Shown here piece after piece: positions 47,384 to 58,259 of a DNA stretch of 64,000 bases. Source of the DNA: Icerya purchasi. Taxonomy: Eukaryota; Arthropoda; Insecta; Hemiptera; Monophlebidae. Each line of letters begins with the position of its first letter. Within the stretch, counting starts at the first letter, position 1. The notes below the pieces were generated by a model. It searched no databases. It saw only the letters and a program-made list of their open reading frames with translations, and was not told where the DNA came from. A program made the position numbers and the translations under genes. The stretch lies in the NCBI GenBank assembly GCA_039619475.1, contig CM077115.1, forward strand, positions 556,782,826 to 556,846,825, written 5' to 3'.

Positions 47384-50300
47384 TCAAAGATTCGGATCGG
47401 ACACCATAATATTGTGCACTTGCTCTAGCTTATAGGCTAGTCGCTGTTTCTGTGAAAATTCGTCTTCCTCCAAGGTGACCATCAGTTGCTCGTTATATTT
47501 CACCGCGTACATGTACAATTCGTAGAGCGAACTATTCGAGTTGAATTCGCTGCTGTGCAATCGCGACTCTTCGGCCAACATCGCGTTCATATCTTGATCG
47601 GAGATTGCCGGCATTATCTTGATATCGGAATAGTATCGTTCGACCCATTCCTTATAGATCGGTATATCTTTGGCGTACAGCAATTTCGAACTGGGCGAGT
47701 CTTTGCCGAGACGATGATCGGACGTCGAACACGAGTCCATAAACGTCTGGGCAACCACCGACAAACACGAGTCAACGATGTTCGACTTGTGTATGTCGAA
47801 GACGAAATTCGGATTCTTGATCAAGTTTACCCAGAATCGCAGCGGCAAACTGTTACTTTTCCACGTGTGCACCACTTCCGGATCGGTGATACCGTGCTGC
47901 AAAGCTTGATCGTCCAGGAAATCGAACATGTACTTAATAGCCAACGGTAAGGCGCTGCCGCGATGAGCGGTACTGAAAATAGTCTCGAATAGGTCGTCGA
48001 CGAACTTTTGCAGCGTTCCTTTCGTAGCCAACAGCCGGGTAAGGTATATTTCGGAGACCATCTTATTTCCGCGTTCGCCGCCCTCTTTATGATTATCAGC
48101 CGAATCGTGGTGCTTCACCAAGTGCCAAACTTTGACGTGACCGGAATCGTTGTCGTGATGATTATTCAGCGCCGACGATATCGTTCGTGTATTGTAGGGT
48201 AGCGCCGTGGCGCCGGTGTTATTGCCGTGATTGTATTTGGCCAGGTTTAGCGTTTCGTATTTGTGCAATCGTTCCAGTTTATCGGACAGCATAGACATGT
48301 TGTAGTGCGATCCGCTAACGTGGTGATGGTGCTTGACGGAGACTAAGTTCAATGAGCCGCCGTCCGGCACGCGATAATGGTTCAACGTGTTCCGTTTCTT
48401 CCACTCTCCTTCGATTTTCGACGTACTATCCTCGTCGTAGAGCAGAAGACGGCCGGACATACCGGTGCGCCATTCCAGTTCCAGGTCGCAAGCACGCGGA
48501 CGTTGCGAATACGGCGTAGCGCGATAAATGGCGTCCAGCGATTTCTCCTTCACCTGCGATATCGTGTCGCAGTCGAGCACCTTCACCGGAACGTTCTCGG
48601 TGTTCGGATCGAGTCCGGTAGCGAAGGCGGTATGCTGCGAAATCGAGACGTAGACGGTCATCGGACGGTAGTCGATCGACTGGCGAATTAGCTTCTCTTC
48701 GCTGAGCGAGTATCGGGCCTCGGAAGTAATCGCGTCCACCGGGCCCTTGTCCACCTGCTGTTTGATGGCGCGGAACAACATGAACAGCGGTTCGCCGGCG
48801 CATTCGCGCAGGAACTTGTACAGCAGGAACGTGAACCAGGCGGATAGCATTTTTTCGGCTACGCTTTCGGTACGTCGCAGCAACAATTTCGGATGGTTTT
48901 TACCTTCGATCGATTTCTCGATCAAGTCGGCCAACAACGTTTTCAAAATATCGGTACAATACTCCATCTTGCTCTGCAACGTGATCATAATCATCGAAGC
49001 CACGTTAACGCGGTCTTTCATCGAAAAGTACCGGTTACTCTCCAGCGTGCGTATGAACAGTAGCAGGAATGTTTTGTTTAGTACCAGAGTTCCGAACAGG
49101 CGCAAGCCTTTCTCCTTGCGCATCAGTTCCGGCTTGTCTTTCTGTATCGACTGATGATCGTCGTTCGGGAAGAGGATCTTTATCGCGTACGCCCGATACT
49201 CCAAGAACGGTATGCCGCCGCTCGTTATGTCCGAAGTCAAATCGGTCATCTCGGTTTGCAGTTCGGCAAACGCTTCCTTGCATTCGGCCGCTACGCGCAA
49301 CTCCAATATGTCCATCTGCTCTTGCATGTTCTTCAGCACGCGACTGCTTTCGGTCGATTTCCGGCGATAGGCTATTAAAAAGGCCACCAGTATCAGCACC
49401 AGTATCACGATACCGACTACGCCTCCGAACAGGGTGGTTTTCGTTAGCGGACTAGTTTGGCCGAGATTCGACGAGTAACTCAGTCGTCCGATGTTCACCT
49501 TTAAATTACTGCCGACCACCAGCACAACGTCCGGCGGATCCTGCAGACTGCCGACAACGTCGCCGCCGTCTATATCGCTCGCTGGCGACCCGGAACCGGG
49601 CGCATCGCCGTCGCTGCTGTTCGACGCTAACGGTCGCGTTTCCGGCGGACGACAGGTTAATTGCGAGTGCGTGAACGCGGTCACGTTGCAATAGCTGTTA
49701 CCGATCTTCACCGTTATATCGTTCAACGTTAAGCCCTTGTCGATGTTCCGACCGTTAATGGTGAGATACTCGGTTTTGTAGTATTTAATGTTTTCCGGGA
49801 ACACGTCGAATTCCGGATTCGGGTACATTTCGAATTTCGAGAAGCCGGGGCGACCGGATATATTTTGTACGCTGACCACGTGATCCATCTGGAAACCGTA
49901 GTCTAAGAGGAGCGGTTTTTCGGCGTCAATCGAACTACTGTTCAGGTCGTCGATGCGCGGCGAATAGCACCACATCTGCGAGTTACTCTGCACGTCGCAC
50001 GAACTGTAGTACGCTTTCCCGTTATAGTAGACGTAAATTAACGGTTTCTGAATGTAAAGCAGATTTTTCCCGGTAACTTTCACCTTTATACCGCCGGCCG
50101 GTATACCCTTCACGTTCCGAATCGGACTGTTCGGTACCGGGGCGCATTCCACCACCTCTATCGTCGGATCTTCCGTGTACTCGTACGTTTCGCCGTGCAT
50201 CCGGATGCCCTGGTCGAATTTCATGATGATCTTGCCGAATCGTTGACGGTCCGCCGCGCCGGTCAAACATTTCGTTTCGTGCGCGCTCGTGGACACTACG

Positions 50301-53239
50301 CGACACGGTAACTCTTCGATGAGCACTTCGATGTGACTGCCGGCGTTCATGTGTTTCCCGTGCAACGATAGTACCGTGCCACCGGAACGTGGCCCGTTCT
50401 TTGGGAATATATCGAGTATTTTCGGATCGACGAATTCGTATTGAACGGCCGAGATGCCGCGGTATTTGCCCACCTGCACGATAACCGGTCCCTGTAGCGG
50501 ATCGGACGTGCCCGGGCCGTCGAGACGACAAACGATTTCCGTCGTGATCTTGTACAGATGCCGGTACGGTTGACAGGATATGCCGGCCACCGTTACGCCG
50601 CCGTATATATCGTTGAACGTTCGACCTAAATTGACGCCGGTAATCGTTATATTTGTGCCGCCTTCCCATGGACCGATCTGCGGCCAGAACGACGTAATCG
50701 ACGGATTCGGGCAGGTGGTGTTTTGCGCGAGCCAGCCGCCTTCGCAGTGCCGACCGATTTCGCAACGTTCCGTACTCGAACACCAGCCGCAATCGAAACT
50801 ATCGGACAGGGCCAGACAAAGGCCGCAATTTTCCGCCATGTCGCGACACCGATAGATCAGCACGTGAACGTCTTCCGGATTGTCGAGCGGTTTAGAGCCG
50901 CCCCAAATAACGGCAAACGTGGCCGTTATGTTCGGAGCGTGCGATGTATAGGTAAACTCCATCGGTTCGCAATTAATCATGTCGCTCTTGATGTCCGCAT
51001 TCACGCTGGTCACTCGACCCTCGATATTAAACTGGCAGACGAATCGCGTCTGCACGATGTAGTGACCGATTATGTGTATTTTCACGCTGACCGGTTTCTT
51101 CGTGCCGTACGGTATCAGTATTTCCGGCGAGCCGATAATCGGATGAATGGACGGACAGAATGCCGGTCCGCTACGGTAACTCGGCCCGTTACGATTCAGT
51201 CCGGTTATCAGTATATCGCTGCGACAATTGTTAGCCGTATCGTGCGTACACCGATGACCGTCGACGCACCAGTCGCACGGGAAATTGGACGAGACGCAGG
51301 CGCCGCATGACGTGTAGGTCGCGCAGTCGAAAAAGGTGAAATTGGTATTGACGAAGTCGGAATTGTTCGCCGTCCGTACCGATAGTTTAGCGCTCAAATT
51401 ATGCTGTCCGATCGGTATCATCGGCAACAGATCCGTCTCCGGTGTCGTACAATTGACGCCGAAATTTTTACGCGTCGCGTTTGTTATCAGAATCTTGTCG
51501 AAAATCGTGAACACGCACAGAAACTGCCCGGACAGCGACGGCAAATTGTCGATCGTCAATTCGAGCGTCCGCGCGGTGGTACGCTGTATCTCTTTCGGCA
51601 CTACGCTCGTTATCGACGTGCAACGACCGCTCTTGTACGGAATCCAGGAGAGGGAATCGCGCGCCGCGTCTTGACAGCTGCTCCGTAAACTGCACCGATT
51701 CTCGAGCGAGCACCAGCCGCAGTACGGATCTTTCGCCGTTAAGCAGTCCCAACAGGTTTCGTATTTGCCGCATTCCTGTACTCGGATCTTCGTCACGCGT
51801 CTCTCGGTCATCACGTACAAATTCATCAGCTGCGGATCGAAATTTAGATCCGGATTGACGGCCGAGTCCTCGTCTACCGGTATGTCTTCGTATTCGATGG
51901 CGAACGTTGAACTCTCCACTACGATCTTCTTCAGGTGACCGAACACTGTGCCGACGAAAACGACGGTGTAGTCGCTGGTCGAGGTTGCCGCGACCGCCGT
52001 CAAACGGGTGTTAAACGTGATGACCGGCACGGCCGGTATCGGCTGTTCGCCGCCGAACGGAGTGTTCACGTCGAGGCCGCAGAAATCCTCGCTGATGGTC
52101 TGTATTTTGGTCGCGATGCATTCGTGACTAGTCGATATGAATTCCAGACCGCGCGATCCTTTCCCGTTGAAGCAGTTGTTGATGTTCTGCATGAATTTCC
52201 GTTTGATCGCGTTCAACGAGTAAACGCAGAGGGCACTTTGCTGACTAGGTTGGTTGTTGCCGTCGTCTTCTAGCTGTTGACTCTCGCTCTGCGAGAAAAC
52301 CGCGAACAGTACGTCATCTTGAGCAGTGTTGCCGAGCGCGGTTGCCAACTCCGAGCCCGGCTTGCCGACATAGGCCGCCTGCACTAGATTGTAGTTTCGA
52401 CCGCCTTCGCCGATGCACTGAATCGGAATCTCGGTGTACGAATAGTAGTTGACGTCGTCGTGACACACTCGAACCAACTTCGATATGTACGGCGACGGAG
52501 AAGTGGACTTTTTCTGCGTTGTCAGGAAATAGCTGAAACTTTCCGAACTGAAACCGTAAACGTAAGTTATCAGGTAGTGCTCGCGCGACAGGTTATTCAC
52601 GAACACCCGTGTACCGGTAGTAACTCCGCTTTCCGCTATCGTGAACAGTCTGTTACTTTCTAGACTCCTGGACGCCACCGCCGGTACCTCCGACCGGTAT
52701 GGCGAATTACCGCTGTACGTAGCTCCGACGTAGAGGACCTGCGTAACGGGCGGTTTCGGCGGACCGGGAGCGATGAACGCTACCGTGGAAGCATTATGAT
52801 TATTCGCTACGACCGGTTCTTTGACCGTTTCTAAAACTATCGAAATATTCTGCAACGAGTGTATACTGCAGGATCCTTGTAGAACGGTACCGCATGAGAT
52901 CAATCGAGACGAACTGTAGTCTATCACCAGAACTTTGTTGTAGCAGTCGGTCTTCTTCCGAACTGCGTTTCCCGGACAATTAATTACCGAGCAATCGGGC
53001 GAATCTTCGACCGGACCGGTGGTATAGTTGGCGAACAATTCCAAAGACGGCGCCAACTGGTATAGCCTGTTGACCGCTCCGACCAAAACGCGCCCGGTGT
53101 TCTTGTCCACTGCCAGATGATTGAAAACGCTGTGCTCATCGAAAAATACCGGAAACTGTTCGGCGGAAGCCAGATCGTTTTCGATGAAAACCAATAACAA
53201 GGCCACTTGAGTAGCCACAAGTACGCAATGTTTCCACAT
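47384..53239 (-). CDS. PlexA: Plexin A, semaphorin receptor, complete in a single exon
   Basis: A 1951-residue transmembrane receptor. The order is: signal peptide (about 1-26); Sema domain (about 30-485) for semaphorin binding; PSI modules at 489-540, 638-695 and 797-844; IPT/TIG modules at about 845-937, 939-1022, 1025-1140 and 1142-1200; a membrane segment at about 1270-1291; a juxtamembrane helix (1295-1335); then a split RasGAP-like domain with the Rho-GTPase-binding domain between its halves (about 1528-1636). The GAP Arg residues are present in LLLRRTESVAEK (R1455/R1456) and LPLRFWVN (R1801). Its cytoplasmic part resembles A-type plexins, and its length matches fly PlexA closely. It would act in axon guidance as the receptor for Sema1-type ligands. 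The reading frame is uninterrupted, which is unusual for a plexin. It is far richer in G+C and CpG than its flanks. The start chosen gives a good signal peptide. Confidence 0.93.
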   Translation of the reverse strand: MWKHCVLVATQVALLLVFIENDLASAEQFPVFFDEHSVFNHLAVDKNTGRVLVGAVNRLYQLAPSLELFANYTTGPVEDSPDCSVINCPGNAVRKKTDCYNKVLVIDYSSSRLISCGTVLQGSCSIHSLQNISIVLETVKEPVVANNHNASTVAFIAPGPPKPPVTQVLYVGATYSGNSPYRSEVPAVASRSLESNRLFTIAESGVTTGTRVFVNNLSREHYLITYVYGFSSESFSYFLTTQKKSTSPSPYISKLVRVCHDDVNYYSYTEIPIQCIGEGGRNYNLVQAAYVGKPGSELATALGNTAQDDVLFAVFSQSESQQLEDDGNNQPSQQSALCVYSLNAIKRKFMQNINNCFNGKGSRGLEFISTSHECIATKIQTISEDFCGLDVNTPFGGEQPIPAVPVITFNTRLTAVAATSTSDYTVVFVGTVFGHLKKIVVESSTFAIEYEDIPVDEDSAVNPDLNFDPQLMNLYVMTERRVTKIRVQECGKYETCWDCLTAKDPYCGWCSLENRCSLRSSCQDAARDSLSWIPYKSGRCTSITSVVPKEIQRTTARTLELTIDNLPSLSGQFLCVFTIFDKILITNATRKNFGVNCTTPETDLLPMIPIGQHNLSAKLSVRTANNSDFVNTNFTFFDCATYTSCGACVSSNFPCDWCVDGHRCTHDTANNCRSDILITGLNRNGPSYRSGPAFCPSIHPIIGSPEILIPYGTKKPVSVKIHIIGHYIVQTRFVCQFNIEGRVTSVNADIKSDMINCEPMEFTYTSHAPNITATFAVIWGGSKPLDNPEDVHVLIYRCRDMAENCGLCLALSDSFDCGWCSSTERCEIGRHCEGGWLAQNTTCPNPSITSFWPQIGPWEGGTNITITGVNLGRTFNDIYGGVTVAGISCQPYRHLYKITTEIVCRLDGPGTSDPLQGPVIVQVGKYRGISAVQYEFVDPKILDIFPKNGPRSGGTVLSLHGKHMNAGSHIEVLIEELPCRVVSTSAHETKCLTGAADRQRFGKIIMKFDQGIRMHGETYEYTEDPTIEVVECAPVPNSPIRNVKGIPAGGIKVKVTGKNLLYIQKPLIYVYYNGKAYYSSCDVQSNSQMWCYSPRIDDLNSSSIDAEKPLLLDYGFQMDHVVSVQNISGRPGFSKFEMYPNPEFDVFPENIKYYKTEYLTINGRNIDKGLTLNDITVKIGNSYCNVTAFTHSQLTCRPPETRPLASNSSDGDAPGSGSPASDIDGGDVVGSLQDPPDVVLVVGSNLKVNIGRLSYSSNLGQTSPLTKTTLFGGVVGIVILVLILVAFLIAYRRKSTESSRVLKNMQEQMDILELRVAAECKEAFAELQTEMTDLTSDITSGGIPFLEYRAYAIKILFPNDDHQSIQKDKPELMRKEKGLRLFGTLVLNKTFLLLFIRTLESNRYFSMKDRVNVASMIMITLQSKMEYCTDILKTLLADLIEKSIEGKNHPKLLLRRTESVAEKMLSAWFTFLLYKFLRECAGEPLFMLFRAIKQQVDKGPVDAITSEARYSLSEEKLIRQSIDYRPMTVYVSISQHTAFATGLDPNTENVPVKVLDCDTISQVKEKSLDAIYRATPYSQRPRACDLELEWRTGMSGRLLLYDEDSTSKIEGEWKKRNTLNHYRVPDGGSLNLVSVKHHHHVSGSHYNMSMLSDKLERLHKYETLNLAKYNHGNNTGATALPYNTRTISSALNNHHDNDSGHVKVWHLVKHHDSADNHKEGGERGNKMVSEIYLTRLLATKGTLQKFVDDLFETIFSTAHRGSALPLAIKYMFDFLDDQALQHGITDPEVVHTWKSNSLPLRFWVNLIKNPNFVFDIHKSNIVDSCLSVVAQTFMDSCSTSDHRLGKDSPSSKLLYAKDIPIYKEWVERYYSDIKIMPAISDQDMNAMLAEESRLHSSEFNSNSSLYELYMYAVKYNEQLMVTLEEDEFSQKQRLAYKLEQVHNIMVSDPNL

Positions 53240-53247
53240 ACTAACAT
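52984..53247 (-). other. Overlapping upstream ORF at the plexin A start
   Basis: An ATG at 53247 lies 8 nt before the plexin ATG and in a different frame. It has G at -3. The plexin ATG has A at -3. The frame runs 87 codons inside the plexin coding sequence before stopping at 52984. If the leader exon is as proposed, ribosomes would meet this ATG first and plexin would need leaky scanning. The peptide itself (start MLVCGNIAYLWLLKW) is probably not a conserved protein. Confidence 0.35.
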
Positions 53248-53336
53248 TTCAATTTAACCGCTGCGATAAACGGTTTTCATTACACACACGTTCACATTCA
53301 CGATCCTCTAATGCGAATATAATGTTCTGTGTTTAC
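53240..53336 (-). other. Probable plexin A 5'UTR exon portion after a splice acceptor
   Basis: On the minus strand, a pyrimidine-rich tract (TTTTCTTTTTTTCTATTGC) leads to TTGCAG followed by GTAAACACAG, a good 3' splice site. The exon would begin at 53336 and run 97 bases to the plexin ATG at 53239. This implies at least one further 5'UTR exon upstream (to the right), which I cannot locate. It also argues that the gene is a normal spliced host gene even though its coding part lacks introns. Confidence 0.5.
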
Positions 53337-53337
53337 C

Positions 53338-54677
53338 TGCAAGCAATAGAAAAAAAGAAAACATCGAATTAGAATACTTTTGTAAAAAAATTAACATAGT
53401 TTCAAATAGTTTCTCCCATACCAGCTTCGAGTTCTCTCAGTATTTTTCTACTTTCTGATCGTAAATTTTCAAGTTGAAAAAGTATAATTTCAAAAACTGT
53501 AAGTAAATAAAAATTGTTCAACATCATCAACTGTGCAACACGATTGCGGGAAAAAGAAATAAATGAAATACATATGTGGGAAGGCTGTTGTGTAAAAGGA
53601 AAAATTTCCCCATTTTTCTTTCAGTTCTCGAGACAGGAAACACATAGTAAAATGTAACTCGCGGAAAAGGGAAAGGAAAGGATTTGCTGAATATATCGTT
53701 TTTGTTTGTTTTTTTAATTTTATTTTTTGTACCGATACAAGTGGTAGTACAATAGTAAGCGCATGTTCGTAACAGCTCGGATTTGAAGTAAACGGTAATA
53801 CGATTTTTGTGCGTATCGGTAGATATATGTGTATAAATGATAGGAATCGTGAAGAGTTTTTTGCAAGACAATGCAACCGATTTAGGTTAAAAATCATACA
53901 GCTCCTATTCAAAACACATTCCAATAGCGTGTTTTCCACGCATGTTCTCTAGATTTTGCTGTTTTTAATTTCTTCATATACTTTTCTCCTTCGTCTTGAA
54001 ATATTTCGCTTGTAAACGAATCAATCGAAGAAATAGATTTCTCTTAAAATTGAACACAATCTCACTAGGGGAACCTACAAAAATTGATTTCCCGATCAAT
54101 TATCTTCAGCATCTGAACAATTATATTAAAAAGTACAATATGCTATATATTTTTCAGCGTATAGTTATTTATTTTTTCTCTACCATTTCCGCAAACGAAA
54201 TTATATAACAGGTAAACTGCTAATATTAATAATGCGAAATACTTATAATTTTACCTCTTCCACTACATTGAAGGCTAAATCCGTTCCCGGCAGGTTACAT
54301 CATCGAGATTAAAATATTAAAAATTTCTATTGCCGAAGAAGGAAAAAAATAATAGTACTGAAGGCGGTAAAACTTCATAAGCGTCAAAAAGAAGGGAGTA
54401 AAGATTACATAACAAGGACTAAGCACACACATTAAAATATACGAATTCGTACTTTACGACAGTTCGAAATAAAACTAAAAAATAACAAATGACAAAAAAA
54501 AAAAAAAAAAAAAAGTTTATTACAAAAATACCATTATAATAGCTGGACAAACGTTCCTACTTGAACCTACATTGCGTTCTATAGTCTCTCGGAAAAAGCT
54601 CGGCTACTTAAGTTTTTTGTTTGCACAAAATTTTCATTAGCAATTGCAGGATTTTAAGGAAGACTTGATTTTCGAAT

Positions 54678-54715
<38 letters not shown>

Positions 54716-56417
54716 GTGTAAAAATATATATATCGCCCTTGGGATTTACCTCGATACTCTATGTATATTCGATGTTTTCATTTAACGTTTCGGATTCGTA
54801 CGATTTTAATTAATTAAAAGACATCTACAAGTTAGTAACAAAACACAGTTAAGCCACTTTCCTCTCGATAAGTTTTTTTAATACATTAATTTGAAAATAA
54901 AATGAAATCACGGAGAGATTGAAAGAATATTTCATCAGCGTAAAAAAATGTTTATAAAAAATACAGTACACATTAAAATTATAAATATTATCGTACCCGA
55001 TTTTCACCATATTGAACAACCGTAGGCTCAAATGTATATTAAGCTCACCTTATTCATTATATATTATATGTTATATACTCGTATGTATACACAGGAGTAG
55101 TTATATGAAATAGCAAGATCAGCGCCGGATCATCAAGAGTAAAGCACAGCTACAGTCATGAAGAAATAGACAGATGGAAAGGTCGGTTTTGAGAAGTGAA
55201 ACGCCACTTTGTTACCAAATAATGTTATAAATTCGGATTTTCGTACGCTAAACTGCAAATACCGCGTGTATAATGGTTGTAAGAAACCAAAAAATTATCA
55301 CAATAGTATGATTGTTCTTTTTCAACTGAAGGCAGAATTTCAATCATTTACGAACACAAATAGCTCTTTAACTTTCTATTTTATTAAGCCGGTAATTTTA
55401 TAAGAAAACAATTTAGAATAGGAAAAAGTTTGTGCAACGTTATTTAATTTCTGAATAATGTAAACGACGCGTTTGAAAACTATAATTAGTATACAAACCA
55501 GCTATTTATAGAAATTCATATAGAATATATAACGCACACACACGCAACATCCTATACAAAAAGTAGTAATCTGCAAACTATTTTCAATTTTGAATATGAT
55601 TTAATTCTAAATTATTTAACAAATTCGCACGTTCTTAAAAAAAATCTTACTAGAGCGTCAACTTGTAGTAGCTGGAGTAATGATTCACCTCACTTTTGAA
55701 CTTGAAACTTCTCTTCAAAGCTTAGCAGCGTCGTTATGTGGTCTCTCAAAGAAACGTAATTATTTGCAATATTACATTTTATTGCCGTCTTGTATATTTA
55801 GATAAAGTAATTAACGAAAAAATACATTATTCATTCGATTTAATGCAACAGTTAAATAAAGCAAATAGAGCACCACTGACTACTATTCACGGTGAAGAAT
55901 TATGTGTATATGTTTTTATAGCGTATGCTCCACATAAAACCGGAAATCGCGATATTTTGTGATCACATTTTCGATATTCGATAATTTAAGAAGCTATCTA
56001 AAATTAAAATATGGTAATTATATTAATTATATATTTATATTATTCGGTATCTGTAAATCATATTTCGTACAGAATTTAAGGATTAAAATAACTTTTTTCT
56101 TCATTTCAGATATTAAACTTGAAAGTAAGTTATTATAGAATTACTTTTACGAAACGAGTTAAAATCGCAACTGAAATAGAAAACTTCAAAAACAAATAAA
56201 ATTTCATGTGCAGTAAGACATCAAATGGTTTTTTAGACATACATACGGAAAATATTCACATCAGCTTTAGTAACGATTATATGCGACTTACGACGTGATT
56301 CTCGGAAGAAGATGGTAAGTGTTCAAAATTGACCGTCTTATCGTCATTGGAATGAATATGTGTAAAAATAAAATTAAATTTTTCGGATTTCACCATGGAA
56401 ACACCTCCTGGCCTCCT
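53338..56417. other. Upstream of plexin A; no coding exon recognised
   Basis: On the minus strand this is presumably intron or promoter sequence of plexin A. Frames of 60-150 codons (for example 53490-53939) overlap in several phases and show no domain. A poly(A) run is at about 54495-54514 and an (AT)n tract at 54682-54712. Confidence 0.4.
54682..54712. repeat. (AT)n microsatellite
   Basis: About 15 AT units. Confidence 0.9.
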
Positions 56418-56474
56418 GAGGGTAGGGGGCCGTATCTAGACTAAAATTTCGGGAGGGGTTACGAAAATATATAT

Positions 56475-56514
<40 letters not shown>

Positions 56515-56872
56515 TATATCTCGGAGTCGTATCGCTTGATTTCGAGCATCGTGATTGCCTATTTGTACACTAGCAGTACAGAATAGGCAGCGCTCATATA
56601 TCTGATAATACTATCATGAAATACATTTATTTATAAATAGTACACTAAAGCTGTATAGTCAATTATTGTATATGCAATATTTGAACACTATAACAAAAAC
56701 AAATAAAAAACAGCCGTTTCCACAGAATTCATAAAAATTTTAATTTTCTTTTCTTTTGTCAAAAATTGAAAAGAAATAAATTTTTTCCGAATTTCGGTCC
56801 ATTTAATTCAAGCAGTTATTATTTCGCAAATATTTCGAGAAGGGGGATTCCCCCCGATACGGCTCTACCCTG
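56418..56872. mobile_element. Probable hAT-like MITE containing (TA)n arrays
   Basis: The left end GAGGGTAGGGGGCCGTATCT and the complemented right end CAGGGTAGAGCCGTATCGGG share AGGGTAG and CCGTATC. G- and C-rich sub-terminal stretches resemble the other MITEs in this window. No target duplication was found. Two adjoining TA arrays occupy about 56468-56519 inside it. Non-coding. Confidence 0.5.
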
Positions 56873-58259
56873 CGGGGTCCAGGTTGTTTTATATAATGCT
56901 TACAGAAATCTCAATTGACTAGGTTATTCTTAAGAGGGGGGGGGGGGGGGAGATGAATTTACGATTTCCGTAGCAATTTCTATTACAACTTCAGTAACAT
57001 ATTTTCATAACGATTTTTTCACATTATACCCGGGGCGCGAGAATGACATCAATACAAATTTCATCGTTGATTCAAGTTAATTTTGTTAGACTGCTCGGTC
57101 AAAACCGTTGAGACCGAATACCATTTAATATGCCCCCCCCCTCTGCTCATTTTAAATTCAATATTACACTATATGTTTTAGATTTCGTATTATGTTAGTA
57201 GCTCACACTCATTGTGGGGCCTTTTAAATTAGTCTCAGGGCAAGTACAGACTGTACATAGTTTATTTTTAAAAAACAGCGATAAAAGAAGCAAACTATCG
57301 CATTAAAAAACTCGGAAACATCAGTTCTAGCGGGCAAATTTAAAATACGTACTGTTCAAAAATATATGAAAAATGTTTTTGCGCTAAATAATGTATAGAT
57401 ATACTAAATTGCAACGACAAAAAACATCCAAAAATATTGAATCTATTTATTTAATCGACAGGTAAAAATCGACTGAACCAAGTACGTAGTATTTCGTGAT
57501 TTTCACGGGTGAAAGGGTATTTTGAATTAAAAATAATAATATAAATAGTTAGTAGTGAAAAGCACACTGAGATACGACTTGTAAGATGACTCGATTTTCA
57601 TAAAATAGCTGGAGACAAAACCGTCGAGGGAGGAAGAGAGGTGGGAGTACGTGAGATAACAACAGGCAACAGCACAAAGCGGCGTTTTATTTTAACGATT
57701 AGTGTGAACAGAATAAGAGGCTAATATAATTACGTATCACGTTATCATCACAAAAGTGTCTGAGCGGTGGCCGTTTAAAGTTATCATATCGGCGTGCCTT
57801 CCGTGTATTCAATATTTCAATGTAGCAAATAATAGAGAAGTGACGCGCTTAACGCTCAAGTATTGCAAAACGAATGAATAAAAACGAATTTCCCGATGAG
57901 CAATCGAATTAGAGAGCACCACATCGAATCTTCTGATGAAGTTTTATTGCGTCAATCTAATTCGATAATTTTTTCGGCCCTCATTCGTGTTGTTCTTTTA
58001 AGCGTTCATTCTTCTTCTTTGTTCTAGTCATAGGCAGTAGTTTTTGAGCGTATTCTCTAGCTGTACGGACATATAGTGTGTACATTCGGCAATTGTTATA
58101 TGCAATCTGAGTGTGCATGCAAAAACTACACTTGAAAAACTGGATATTGTGATTGTTCGATTTATCGATACACAAATGATTCATGACTGCCTACTACTCA
58201 AGACTTCTGTAGCGGAAGTCGAGTGCTCTAGCAACACTAGGCTATCGCGGCGACGACTA
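56873..58259. other. Non-coding; 15-base G run at 56936-56950
   Basis: No gene recognised. The G run and a shorter C run near 57133-57140 are isolated and may be transposon remnants. The right part may contain the ill-defined 5' region of the next element. Confidence 0.4.

Noticed and set aside
47486..52663. Many plus-strand and alternative-frame ORFs of 60-256 codons inside the plexin A region (for example 50723-51310 and 50022-50792)
   Set aside because: They are shadows of a long, G+C- and CpG-rich coding sequence in which stop codons are rare in other frames. Their translations are Arg-rich and match no family.
53490..53939. 149-codon minus-strand frame upstream of plexin A
   Set aside because: An overlapping frame of 114 codons exists in another phase, composition is Phe/Ser/Leu-rich chance type, and no signal or domain is present.
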